DNA of 64,000 nucleotides from Cylicocyclus nassatus (lineage: Eukaryota; Nematoda; Chromadorea; Rhabditida; Strongylidae): the NCBI GenBank assembly GCA_958299035.1, contig CATQJL010000305.1, positions 59,908,486 through 59,972,485 of the forward strand, in the 5' to 3' direction. Below are positions 1-10,408 of the stretch, piece after piece. The notes under the pieces were generated by a model. That model was not told where the DNA came from. It worked only from the letters and a program-made list of their open reading frames with translations, and did no database searches. The translations under genes were made by a program, and so were the position numbers. How positions within the stretch are numbered: position 1 is the stretch's first letter; every line of letters starts with the position of its first letter.

Positions 1-1143
1 TTCTTTGTACTTGTATTCGTTGCAATTACATTGTTTGTTGAGAATATTCAAAATTTGTTCATTATTAAGTCTATTAAGAATATTGTTGTAATTGAATAGG
101 TATCTTGAAATTGAAGAATCATAGGTGTAAACTAATCGGCAAGGTTTGTACTTAGTATGACTATTATTTAGAATCTCACGAATATATGTATTGTTGATTA
201 TTTTATTAAGATTAACTTTGTCTAATATATTGTGAATATATTTTACTGTTACATTGATATATTGATCATTTTTATTATGTTTTTTAGTATTGTTATTTTT
301 GAAATGGAAATTACATAGAATACTAAGCATGATAACTTTAGTTTTGATATTTATTTTGTTTAGAAAATTATTATCAAAACAGTAGGTAATGATTTGTTTT
401 ATGAATGTCTTTTTTAGTGAATGTATGTAATGAAACATGTCAGATTCAGTTTTAATTTCATTAATTGTCATTAAAAACTTCTCTATTGTTTCAGTATTTT
501 TGTTTTTATGTCTATATTTACTGCGTATTCTATCTTTTATTATTTTGAGGGTGTAATAAGGATGGTTATTTTTGTATGTAAGTGGGTTATCTATTTCTGA
601 TATGTTACCATATCCTTTGATGTTGTCATTGAATCCATATGGATGTGCTGTATTCAATAATTTAATCCAAAATAATTCTTTGTCAGTAAGAATATTTTTG
701 TCTTCATCGCATAAGTTGTCTAAAATGTTTACTTTTATACTTCTTTTCGTGCATATAGTTTGGAAATGATCGTAAAAGTAATTATGGACATCATTTTTAT
801 TTATATGATAGATATGTTCTTTTATTCTTGTTTTTAAAAATCTCGTAGTCATTCCCACGTATTGTCTATTACATTCGTTACATGTAATGCAATAAATTAG
901 ATTTTTACTAGTACAAGAAAAATTATTATTACAATATGTATGAATTTTTAATTTAGTTGAAGTGCTTATTATATGAGGTTGATGTTCTACCAAATTACAT
1001 ATAATACAAAGCGTAGAACATTTTTTCGTGGTATTATTATTACCAAAATTATCTAAAGTATAGATGTTATTCACCTTACTCGTATGAAATTGAGTTAGTT
1101 TATAATAATCACTACAATCGTAAGCTATAGTTTGAGACCACAT
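1..1143 (-). CDS. Penelope-like retroelement ORF, permuted (Naiad-type), 3' part beyond window
   Basis: The minus-strand frame is open without a stop from about 1350 to base 1 and runs off the window. I chose the ATG at 1143 because the codons upstream read like leader sequence. Counting from it, a C-x2-C-x4-H-x2-H knuckle lies at residues 46-57. A GIY-YIG nuclease core follows: LIY near 82, QYVG near 94, an Arg/Lys-rich helix, the acidic residue in KELFWIK near 155 and PYGFND near 168. After a roughly 180-residue linker come LFNYN near 349 and a C-x-C motif near 372. In canonical Penelope elements GIY-YIG follows the reverse transcriptase; an N-terminal GIY-YIG preceded by a CCHH finger is the known layout of Naiad/Chlamys elements. 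The product would nick DNA and prime reverse transcription in the nucleus. Subtype is inference because the RT is outside the window. Unlike the PLE at 46 kb, this ORF looks intact. It is very AT-rich. Confidence 0.72.
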   Translation of the reverse strand, partial: MWSQTIAYDCSDYYKLTQFHTSKVNNIYTLDNFGNNNTTKKCSTLCIICNLVEHQPHIISTSTKLKIHTYCNNNFSCTSKNLIYCITCNECNRQYVGMTTRFLKTRIKEHIYHINKNDVHNYFYDHFQTICTKRSIKVNILDNLCDEDKNILTDKELFWIKLLNTAHPYGFNDNIKGYGNISEIDNPLTYKNNHPYYTLKIIKDRIRSKYRHKNKNTETIEKFLMTINEIKTESDMFHYIHSLKKTFIKQIITYCFDNNFLNKINIKTKVIMLSILCNFHFKNNNTKKHNKNDQYINVTVKYIHNILDKVNLNKIINNTYIREILNNSHTKYKPCRLVYTYDSSISRYLFNYNNILNRLNNEQILNILNKQCNCNEYKYKE

Positions 1144-1795
1144 AAAAACTACACTGTGGCTGGCCTCTGCCCAGTGTATTATAATTAGGAGTTTGCATTT
1201 TAGCAGGGCTGCTGCTAGGCTTACGGCGAGCCTTATTGGGTTTGATGAATTTATGAGTAAATTTTTAGAAAGGTAAACGAGACTTATGGAGTCGCAGAAA
1301 GAGTATCCTCCTTGCCCTCTCCCCACTATTATTACCCATCATAAGTCTCCCTATTTTTTGGAACAAGAGGTATGGCCCTCTTTTCATATAATGGCAATCA
1401 ATGTGGCAAGTACTATAAACCTACGACAAAAAGAAAAAAGAAAAAGGAAAAAGGAAGAATGATTTTTATAAATAAATTGTATAAATAAAAGATATTAAAC
1501 TTACCTGTAATAATATAAGTATTTGAAATCATATATATAATAGTAAATTTATTTAGAGTATGTAAAATATGTAGAATATGTAGCAAGATATTAGTTAATG
1601 ATTTTTAAAAATAGGAGAAAGAAAATATTGTACAATGTAATAGAGTAAGGTGAATAATGTAGTTTTGATTATTTTATCTTGTTTCATATACTATTATACT
1701 TATTAAAATCGAACATATTTTTTACGTTATTCAAATAAGTGAGAATGTAAAAGATTACATATAGTGTAAATTTATAGTAATGAATTATAAATGTT
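1144..1795. other. AT-rich upstream region of the retroelement ORF, no gene
   Basis: Minus-strand codons stay open to about 1350 and then meet stops in all frames. The rest is AT-rich with an A-rich stretch near 1428-1455. I see no gene. It is probably the 5' untranslated part of the Penelope-like element. Confidence 0.5.
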
Positions 1796-2232
1796 GCATA
1801 AGATGTATAAAATTGATATTGTTAATTTATGACCCAGATTGGGTAGTGACTTCTAGTGTAATCTGAAGAAGCTCTCATGCAAGCATTAGAGATTGTACAA
1901 GCAAATCATAAAATTTGCAAATATAATTCAAATATATGGTTTACAAATGTTGTATTTATAATGGATAAATAAATTGCGGTTGTTAACATGTTTTAGTAGC
2001 CCGGTTCTTAGTATGATTTGTAAAAATGAGTTGGAAGGGAATTGTTTATGCTATATAAAAGTTCGGTAGTTAGGTTTGATTTCATTCTTGAATTATCTTA
2101 TAACCAGTGTGGTGAAGGATAGAAGTAAGTTAATTCTTCTGTACACCACAACCAAAAGCACGTGCAGTCAGTGAAAGTGCAGGGAGGTAGTTACATTTCG
2201 CAATGAGGTCTCAAATATTACCATGACCTTGA
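1796..2232 (+). repeat. 437-bp unit, first copy of a direct duplication
   Basis: This unit begins GCATAAGATG and ends CCATGACCTTGA. It recurs at 2371-2807 with the same length and almost no differences (for example TTAATTTATG against TTAATATATG). Each copy holds a TATA-like CTATATAAAAG on the plus strand. The copies lie upstream of the minus-strand retroelement ORF, where Penelope-like elements often carry tandem pseudo-LTRs, but the TATA box points the other way, so that assignment is only a suggestion. Confidence 0.85.
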
Positions 2233-2370
2233 CCAATTTCAATATGTCACCCTTGTCGTAAGCCTTTCTTCCACTTACTTTCCCATGGAAGCCGCCGAAG
2301 GGTACACTGTGCGCGGTAATGGTTCTTTGTGGAAAGCATCACAGTTGTGCTAATCGTGTTATATTCGATA

Positions 2371-2807
2371 GCATAAGATGTATAAAATTGATATTGTTAA
2401 TATATGACCCAGATTGGGTAGTGACTTCTAGTGTAATCTGAAGAAGCTCTCATGCAAGCATTAGAGATTGTACAAGCAAATCATAAAATTTGCAAATATA
2501 ATTCAAATATATGGTTTACAAATGTTGTATTTATAATGGATAAATAAATTGCGGTTGTTAACATGTTTTAGTAGCCCGGTTCTTAGTATGATTTGTAAAA
2601 ATGAGTTGGAAGGGAATTGTTTATGCTATATAAAAGTTCGGTAGTTAGGTTTGATTTCATTCTTGAATTATCTTATAACCAGTGTGGTGAAGGATAGAAG
2701 TAAGTTAATTCTTCTGTACACCACAACCAAAAGCACGTGCAGTCAGTGAAAGTGCAGGGAGGTAGTTACATTTCGCAATGAGGTCTCAAATATTACCATG
2801 ACCTTGA
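2371..2807 (+). repeat. 437-bp unit, second copy of a direct duplication
   Basis: This is the second copy of the 1796-2232 unit, 575 bp downstream. It ends exactly where the 2808-3960 repeat begins. The 138 bp between the copies (2233-2370) is not duplicated. Confidence 0.85.
2615..2636 (+). promoter_or_regulatory. TATA-like box in duplicated unit (also near 2048)
   Basis: CTATATAAAAG lies about 30-60 bp upstream of a T-rich, initiator-like stretch, and is present in both 437-bp copies. Promoter function is inferred from the motif alone. Confidence 0.35.
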
Positions 2808-3133
2808 AAATTTCGTACGAAGTCCCCTTTGACCTGTTTTGAGGACCCACCATTATTTTTAGATTATGTAAAAGCATATAGTAGGGTATTCATGCATGCT
2901 GATTTCATGGAACAACTTTTCACAGCTTTCTGACCTTTTTGAGTGGTTGAATCACATGCTGAGAAGCAGAAAAAGCCGATTTTTCGGCTGCGGAGCCGAC
3001 CCAGTAATTTTCAGATGGCTATAAAACGCTGAAAAGAAAACATTATGAGTATGTTTCTTCTCTGTATGTAAACTTTTAGGATATAGATACGTTTTATCTA
3101 GAAAAGTATGAAAACTTATGTGAGCAAAGTGTC

Positions 3134-3174
3134 GGTGCCAGCTCAGCTGGCACCCAGCTGGCACCGTGCCAGCT
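3134..3174 (+). repeat. Four-part GTGCCAGCT hairpin cluster inside an outer stem
   Basis: GGTGCCAGCT and AGCTGGCACC alternate so that adjacent units pair perfectly. The cluster is enclosed by AAAACTTATGTGA (3111-3123) and TTCACATAAGTTTT (3205-3218), which form an outer stem. Identical clusters occur at 9708-9748 (inverted) and 11438-11478. A cluster of different sequence but the same layout occurs at 8209-8250. Confidence 0.85.
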
Positions 3175-3388
3175 AATTCAGAAGAAAGTTGAGCACAGCT
3201 TTCATTCACATAAGTTTTCATAAATTTTTGGGCCATAGTTCGGGTCCCCCAACGCGCATGCACACACCAAATTTGGTGTCATACTATTGCGTAATGGCTG
3301 AAAAAGCGCCGTTGTTTGTTTAATGGGCAGCATGTCAGTGGCATGCCGACGGCATTCTTGCGACTCTTCTCCGCCACGGACCCCTTAA

Positions 3389-3842
3389 AGGCAGTGTCCG
3401 GGCAAAAACTCGATTTTGAGATTTTGTGCTTATACGGGCCTATTCGCCATGCTGAATCCGAAATCCACATTGGAAAGCGCGAAAACGGCGAAAAAGGACT
3501 CTAATATAGGAGGGAAATCAGCAGGTGGGCGGGGCTTTTCCCAGTGCGATTTCACGCTCCCAGCTCCCGGAGCGATTTTCTCGATTCCGCTAGCCGTTCT
3601 ATCATCGCTACCGGCCAAGTGCGAATGATTGACTTGAAACCGGAAGCGAGAAGGTCGCTTCAGAAGCAGGGGACGTGAATTCGCAGTGGGGAGGACCCCG
3701 CCCACCTGCTCATTTCCCTCCTGTGTTAGAGCCGTTTTTCGCCATTTTCGCGCTCTACAATATGCATTTTCGGATTCAGCGTAGCGAATAGGCCCAAGTA
3801 AGCACAAAATCTCAAAATCGAGTTTTTGCCCGGACACTGCCT
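3389..3842. mobile_element. 454-bp MITE with TTAA target duplication
   Basis: The insertion begins AGGCAGTGTCCGGGC and ends with its reverse complement, with inverted repeats of roughly 80 bp. It is flanked by TTAA at 3385-3388 and 3843-3846. The empty site is visible in the right arm near 11689-11697, where CCCCTTAAAAACG is uninterrupted. TTAA duplication is typical of piggyBac-type transposons, so a non-autonomous piggyBac-like element is likely. It has no coding capacity. A related composite lies at 24921-25732. Confidence 0.88.
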
Positions 3843-3972
3843 TTAAAAACGATATCCCCTTTGATTTCGCCCTAAAAACGTTATCCAGTTTGACCCGGTG
3901 CCAGCTGTGCCGAGCCCTGCCCTCGCTTCACCACCGGTCACCTGATGGCACAGTGCGACCGCTTCCTTGGTA

Positions 3973-4472
3973 NNNNNNNNNNNNNNNNNNNNNNNNNNNN
4001 NNNNNNNNNNNNNNNNNNNNNNNNNNNNNNNNNNNNNNNNNNNNNNNNNNNNNNNNNNNNNNNNNNNNNNNNNNNNNNNNNNNNNNNNNNNNNNNNNNNN
4101 NNNNNNNNNNNNNNNNNNNNNNNNNNNNNNNNNNNNNNNNNNNNNNNNNNNNNNNNNNNNNNNNNNNNNNNNNNNNNNNNNNNNNNNNNNNNNNNNNNNN
4201 NNNNNNNNNNNNNNNNNNNNNNNNNNNNNNNNNNNNNNNNNNNNNNNNNNNNNNNNNNNNNNNNNNNNNNNNNNNNNNNNNNNNNNNNNNNNNNNNNNNN
4301 NNNNNNNNNNNNNNNNNNNNNNNNNNNNNNNNNNNNNNNNNNNNNNNNNNNNNNNNNNNNNNNNNNNNNNNNNNNNNNNNNNNNNNNNNNNNNNNNNNNN
4401 NNNNNNNNNNNNNNNNNNNNNNNNNNNNNNNNNNNNNNNNNNNNNNNNNNNNNNNNNNNNNNNNNNNNNNNN
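3973..4472. other. Assembly gap of 500 N
   Basis: There are exactly 500 Ns, the usual length for a gap of unknown size. The gap sits at the outer end of the left palindrome arm, so how far that arm extends is unknown. Confidence 0.99.
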
Positions 4473-6030
4473 GAAACAAGCAGCAGCAAGGTACTTTTAG
4501 ATAGCAAGGTACTTTTAGATATCATTTATAGCCTTTTCTGGCTAAAATTGCATGGCGAAAAGGGTCTAAAGAAAAGACAATTTTGAATACTGCTGAAAGC
4601 AAGCAACACGCTCTAGAAGAAGTTATGGTTGTTTTGCTCTTATGTAAAACAATTGAACAGGCCTAAGGTGATCACAAAATCTCTTTTACCTAACCGGAAA
4701 TGATTCCGAAAAAAAAAACCTGTTAAAATGGACCAAGACGTGTCAATTTTTTTTGTGACATGTGGCAAGGAGGCGTCCTCGTAGAAATCTATGAAAAATT
4801 ATTCTCAGACTAAAGAAAGTATCGTATAAGAGCCTCTTGAAAAAATGGGTCCGGATAACGGAAAAGTACCATTTGCATAGTTCTCAAAAAAATGGATATA
4901 CTGATGTTTAAAATGATACAGATATTGAGCATATCACGCTATTCCATATCGCACCTCAGCGAAAAGTCCAGAGAAACCTCTCCAAGAGTTTTAGACGACG
5001 AGAATAATTACTGTACCTGCAGCGGCCTGCCGGCAGCTCCGGCAATTGGCTGCGGCATCAGTCTGCTGCCCGGGTACCACCTGCTACGCACACCTGCTAA
5101 TCTTGTCTTACTCACACTCTTCATTACACTTGCCCAAGATTGCTGTGTTCAGATGCGCCACTTACGCGTTATCCGTCTGACCCAATCCGGATCAGGCCAA
5201 AAATGACATGGTGACAACCTCCGCAACGCCATAGGTGGCCCGTCAGGTCTGCATTTTGGTGGAAGTGGTCGTGTTGGGACCTGTCTGTTCCTTCTTCATT
5301 TTCTCTAATCTCTCTGGCAATGTTATGAGCGAGCAAGTGCAGCGCTAACCCTTTGCGTTGTGAGCGCGCGGTTTCGAGGCAGATATGCAATAGTGGGAGC
5401 AGGTTCACTACCCCCCCCCCCCCGTTCACTTTTGATGTGGTATAGGGTGACCACCTTCACTTTTGCACCGTGAAAAAATTTTAACTGAATAAGGAAAAGA
5501 GAAAGTCAAGCGAAACAAACGCAAAAGAGACTACTGAAAGCATATACTTGCTTGCTTCACTGTGAGCACTCGGAGATCACCGCCAGCCAAGGAAGCGTTT
5601 ACGCCTCAGCACTTCTTAGCATTTCGAAGAGCAAAGCCTTTTGATAATTTCCGTTGATTCCAAGGGTTGTAGCCCAGCGGTCCACGTTAGGGCCAACAAC
5701 ATTCAGCCAACGGCCCTTTTTGAAATTATTGAATAGAGCAGCGTAAATACTTCAGATGAAAGTGCTTATCAAATATTGTGTTTGAAAGTGAAACTTAGCG
5801 AGACGTTGCGAATTATATTAAGTACATTTTTACTAAAGCAGGTCGGTTCAGGATGTAACCGGCGAGAACTAGAACTTTATATGATTGAATTTCGAAAATT
5901 ATAAGAAAGTGCATTTGTTATAAATCTGTTGCATGAGTTTGCGACTTCGTAGATTCTGAGTAAATGACGTCCTACCTGATGGCGAAAAAAACAGGTCGAT
6001 CTGAGAGTTAGTCGCCCAAAACCAGAATTT

Positions 6031-6463
6031 CAAAAAAGCGTCATGTTATCCAAGTGGCCTTTTAGAATGAGATGCATACTGTCTTGTAGAGCTTGGAATG
6101 GTGATTCTGAATCTGTCTTCGCTTTCTGCTGCGGGCTTCTGAGCGGGGAGTTATAAAGATTTTTGTGAGCAAAGAGTTAAATGCAAGTTTAGTGTAAACT
6201 CAGTCGTAACATTTTTCCAGGGCGTAACTGATATTCGGATCACTCGGTGCAATAAATAATTTTGATTCAAACATATCAACTCGCTGCTCCAAAAGGTTAC
6301 ATTTGGTTTCATACTACTCTTGCATTGCAACTTTACTCACAAAAACTCTCATTACTTTTCGCCAGAAGTCCGCAGCAAATGGCAAAGGCAAATTTGGCAT
6401 CAGCGTTCCAAGCGTGTACATCTCATCTCAAAAAGCCACTTCGACCAAACCTTTCTTTCCTTG
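6031..6463. mobile_element. PIF/Harbinger-like MITE nested in left arm
   Basis: The termini CAAAAAAGCG and TTTCTTTCCTTG, plus subterminal CCAAGTGGCC / GGCCACTTCG..., match the family at 26271, 43976 and 47992. The right flank is TTA and the left is TTT, so the 3-bp duplication is imperfect. Confidence 0.6.
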
Positions 6464-8208
6464 TTAATGAGAGCTGACGTTTTCGCTCCTACAAGTGAAA
6501 TCATCTCCTCCTTGACTGTGAAGGTATCTATGTGATGTGCGACTTCACAGGTTCTGCAGAGTAAGATTTGCCCTATCAGAGTATACCTTAGCTATGCCGA
6601 TTTATTGAAACACGCCGAAATCGAATTCTTGGGAGAGTAGGTGAAAATTGGGTTCTCAAGCTCTAACGGTCATAACTTCTACGAACTTCATGGTTTCGAT
6701 TGCAATTTTATAGGTCAAAATTTCTTCTTCAACAGCTTTCAGTTGTTGAAATGTGGGGGTTCGGTGCTTCCTACGATTCATGCCCGAAGGAGGAGGAGAA
6801 TTCAGGTTGGGATAGAGCTCTTAAATCGTAGCCATCAAGAAGCTTTGTTCTCCGATATCATGAAATGAGGCGTAGATTCGTCCATGGCGGGTGGTGGTCT
6901 TCGAGTGCTCGCGATGGGTAACGTCAAGTTCCTAAAAATGGACCAAGCGGCAATATGCTTTTATTAATCTTTTTTGCATTTGTTTCGCTTACTTTCTTTT
7001 TTTTCTCATTCAGTAAAAAATTTTCAAGCCGCAAAAGGAAGGTCATCACCTTATGCCAGCCCAAAAGTAAAGGCAGGCAAAGAATCGGCTCCCATTATCG
7101 CATGTCTGACCAGGGACCGACAAGGTGTTGCTCGCCGGTTCAGAAGACTGCGCTCCGCTTGTGGGTGGTCCGTAGAGCTTTCGGCTTGCTATACTGTCGG
7201 CCCTAGTCTCAGCCGCGTAACAGAGCACTGGTAAACGGTTGAGCAGAACAGATGAGTGCTCCATGCCCATCAGGTTGATCGGCGGCTTCCTTCAAAAGCC
7301 CAAAGCGCAGAGGCTGCTTTGCTTCTCTATCGGATTCACCCAACAGGAAGTTTTTCGTCCTATCTTGTTGAAACATCGGCATAATTCAGAACATGTTAGT
7401 ATAGTGTAGCGAGCATGGGGTTTGGGTGAAGCTATTTATTACATCAGTGGCTTAACGCGCCAATAATTCCGCTTCCTTGGTGACAGTAGTGCCAATAATT
7501 TGGCACCATTGTTACCAAGGAAGCCGTCGCACTGTGCCCAGGGCCCGGCAGGAGGTGGCATTTCAGAATTTTGAAAACGATATCCCCTTTGAAGCCAAAA
7601 TTTCTTACGACTTCCCCTTTGACCCTATTTTTGGCCCCCGTAAGTCCCTGACAAACAGATATACACAAATAATAAGATGGGCGGCCTCAGCGCTTATTAT
7701 AGTAGTACTACCTGGCTTTCCTGGTCCAGCCCGGGTCATCGTTTGAGAGGATGGCCAAAAATTACACTAACTAACGACTTTTTACTAACGACCCAAAAGA
7801 GCGAAAGTACGGAAAAATTGACCATTACTGCGAAAACTGAAAAAATACGATAACAAAAACAACTTTTTGCATAGAACATTACGACCAAATATGATCGCTG
7901 ACCCTTCTGAGCCCTTGTAGGGCTTATCGAAGAAGCAATCGGTTGAAGACTGAGAAGATTGCTTCAATCAGCGATCAGTAATCTAGCAAAAAGTCAATTT
8001 CTCAAAGTTTCCGCGTCGTCTGTGCAAGGTGCATCGATTGCGATTGGAGCGCGCTTTCCGAGGCCGACCATAACGCTGTGAAGCCTATTTGGGGCTGTAT
8101 CGAAGCGGTGCCTTGGTGGTTTTGGAAGCGGATTTGAACATGTAGTAATACTCTCGACCTAAGCCACATTTATGTAGAGAAATCCGGGAAATTATGTGAA
8201 GGAAAGCA

Positions 8209-8250
8209 GGGAGCCACCCCAGGTGGCTCCCAGGTGGCGCGGGAGCCACC
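8209..8250 (+). repeat. Four-part GGAGCCACC hairpin cluster inside an outer stem
   Basis: GGAGCCACC, GGTGGCTCC, GGTGGCGCGG and GAGCCACC follow one another so that adjacent units pair. The flanks are AATTATGTGAA (about 8190) and TTCACATAAGTTT (about 8283). The layout equals the GTGCCAGCT cluster at 3134, with both arms of each stem changed. The inverted copy is at 12934-12975. Confidence 0.85.
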
Positions 8251-8259
8251 TAATTTCGA

Positions 8260-8760
8260 AAAAACACTTACCATTTTTTAAATTCACATAAGTTTCTCAT
8301 AATTTTTCATACTTTGTTACTTAGTCCTACTGCGCATATACACACCATATCTCGCGCAATTTCGTCACCTCTGCGTTGCAAACGAGCCATTTTTCCATTT
8401 TCTTGATAGTGGGAAATTTTCAGAAAAAACCTTGCTACAACCTTCAGTCACATAATTTTTCAATGAAACTCCTAACTAATCTCTTACAGGCTTGTGTCCA
8501 CGTATGTACCAAGTTTCGTAGCATATCGTCATCTGCGCGTTGCAAACGAGCCAATTGAATGCGCATCTTCATTTACCAATTTTACAAAATTTTCGGAAAA
8601 AATGCTTATTACCCGTTCCGTTCACATAAGTTTTTCATGATTTTTCATACTTTGTTTCCATTAGCCTCTCTCCGTTCGCTTACAAAATTTGGTGCCATAT
8701 CGTTACGCATACATTGAGAACTCGTCATTTATGCGTTACAAACAGCATCGTTTGAGCGAC
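8260..8760 (+). repeat. Diverged tandem modules with GCGTTGCAAACGAGCCA motif
   Basis: At least three diverged modules of about 130-190 bp each contain a CACATAAGTTT-like or CACATAATTTTTC-like segment, a cATATCGTCAY-like segment and GCGTTGCAAACGAGCCA or a variant. A mirror array lies at about 12425-12925 in the right arm. No coding function is visible. Confidence 0.65.
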
Positions 8761-8873
8761 GTCGCGCGTGCGGCAGTTAGCGACGGCGCGGTTTCACGCG
8801 CGCGAACTCCAGTGTTGCCTGTTGAGGGACATAACATCATAACTTATAATAACGGGCTAAGGGTTGTTTACGT

Positions 8874-8890
8874 TTGTGTGTGTGTGTGTG
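8874..8890. repeat. (TG)n microsatellite
   Basis: This is a short TG dinucleotide run, mirrored as CA near 12297-12311 in the right arm. Confidence 0.9.
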
Positions 8891-9707
8891 AATTTCTGTC
8901 TGTCACGAAATTCGTAGAGTGAGTTCCATCAAAGGTCCTGAGCTAGAATTTTGGTAGGAGCACCCTATCAGCATATAGGTAAAATATGGAAAAGCACAAG
9001 CCGATCCGACTACTGGAACCTGTGAAATAGCGCGCCAAACGGATCCACGCAACATTTCGCGCGCCAAAGTGGGCCCTGTAAATGTGCTTTTCTCAAAATC
9101 ATGGTTTCGTTTAGCAAGTAAATCCGCAAACCATGGACTCCAGCCCAAAAAGTGAGCAAAAAGTTTACTTTCATGCAAGATCGGCGCCAAAAAGGAATAA
9201 CTGCGCAGATGATTGATTTGTCAAGGCTTTATCTTTGAATGTGAGAAAATTTTTGCTCAGAGATGTAACTCACGGTTGTCATCATCTTGGGCTCCGCCCC
9301 GGACCCCAAAAAACGACTTCCCCTTTGCTTTTTCGGGCCAAAAACGATATCCAGCTTGTGAAAGCGCCACACCCGCCGGGCCCTGACTGTGCCATCAGGT
9401 GACCGGTGGTGAAGCGAGGGCAGGGCTCGGCACAGCTGGCACCGGGTCAAACTGGATATCGTTTTTAGGGCGAAATCAAAGGGGATATCGTTTTTAAGGG
9501 GTCCGTGGCGGAGAAGAGTCGCAAGAATGCCGCCGGCATGCCACCGACATGCTGCCCATTAAACAAACAAAGGCGTTTTTTCAGCCATTACGCAATAGTA
9601 TGACACCAAATTTGGTGTGTGCATGCGCGTTGGGGGACCCGAACTATGGCCCAAAAATTTATGAAAACTTATGTGAATGAAAGCTGTGCTCAACTTTCTT
9701 CTGAATT

Positions 9708-9748
9708 AGCTGGCACGGTGCCAGCTGGGTGCCAGCTGAGCTGGCACC
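9708..9748 (-). repeat. GTGCCAGCT hairpin cluster, inverted copy in left arm
   Basis: This is the reverse complement of the cluster at 3134-3174, with the same outer stem (near 9666-9677 and 9760-9775). Confidence 0.85.
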
Positions 9749-10408
9749 GACACTTTGCTCACATAAGTTTTCATACTTTTCTACATAAAACGTATCTATA
9801 CCTTAAAAGTTTACATACAGAGAAGAAACATACTCATAATGTTTTCTTTTCAGCGTTTTATAGCCATCTGAAAATTACTGGGTCGGCTCCGCAGCCGAAA
9901 AATCGGCTTTTTCTGCTTCTCAGCATGTGATTCAACCACTCAAAAAGGTCAGAAAGCTGTGAAAAGTTGTTCCATGAAATCAGCATGCATGAATACCCTA
10001 CTATATGCTTTTACATAATCTAAAAATAATGGTGGGTCCTCAAAACAGGTCAAAGGGGGACTTCGTACGAAATTTCCCTGGTGCCAGCTCGTGCCGAGCC
10101 CTGAGCGAGGGCCTCCGAAGACGACAAGTAGTCGAAACGCGTTAGGCCACTGATGTATTAAATAGCTTTTACCCAAACCTCGTGCTGGCTACACTATACT
10201 AACATATTCTTCCTACAGGTATAGGCTGTCCGCGCAGGGCGCGCAGGGTGTATACTGCGCATCACTCCTCTTTCCTTGTGCACTCTCGCCGCCTGTTTTT
10301 TCTGTGCCTCTTCCAGTCATGAAGTTCCTGCAATGGACGCAAAAGCGTTGCTCTCCAAGAGCAGCGCGGATACGAAACTCTTCTCCATATTCATCCAGAA
10401 CAGGAAAA

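Larger units (their letters stand above)
2808..3960 (+). repeat. Third copy of palindrome arm segment, interrupted by a MITE
   Basis: Apart from the 3389-3842 insertion, this matches 11107-11800 directly and about 9395-10075 inverted. It differs from those two by scattered substitutions, for example around 3080-3110 and 3305-3315, so it is older than the split between the two palindrome arms. Near 3950 it jumps to sequence that in the right arm lies near 13650 (GCACAGTGCGAC...), consistent with an internal deletion at a shared GGCACAGT. It ends at the assembly gap. Confidence 0.85.
7390..10207. mobile_element. About 2.8-kb unit with 75-bp terminal inverted repeats (left arm)
   Basis: The sequence from 7390 to about 7463 recurs inverted at about 10127-10207. 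Shared blocks include TTAGTATAGTGTAG, GGTTTGGGT and ACATCAGTGGC. The interior has no transposase, so this looks like a large non-autonomous TIR element. A mirror copy lies in the right arm. No convincing target duplication was seen. Confidence 0.6.
4473..10408 (+). repeat. Left arm of giant palindrome
   Basis: The arm starts GAAACAAGCAGCAGC at the gap edge and pairs with 10778-16705; paired coordinates sum to about 21178-21187. By eye I found only a few differences: 13 versus 10 residues in the homopolymer at 5411-5423, single-base indels near 4885 and 7827, and one substitution near 8611. No transposase-like protein is visible. ORFs inside it, such as the 103-residue one repeated three times in the window, are repeat-derived. 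Contents include a PIF-like MITE (6031-6463), an inner TIR unit (7390-10207), tandem diverged modules (8260-8760) and two hairpin clusters. Confidence 0.93.

Noticed and set aside
1796..2807. Hammerhead ribozyme in the duplicated unit, as in some Penelope pseudo-LTRs
   Set aside because: I looked for the CTGATGA core on both strands and did not find it.
3890..4586. ORFs of about 180-210 residues across the gap
   Set aside because: Nearly all residues are unknown because of the Ns.
8260..8760. CRISPR-like array
   Set aside because: Modules are long, diverged and irregular, without unique spacers, and the genome is eukaryotic.
9619..9930. 103-residue ORF present three times (also 2952-3263 and 11256-11567)
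   Set aside because: It spans the hairpin cluster and the flanking repeat; its conservation reflects repeat identity, with no domain or codon signal.
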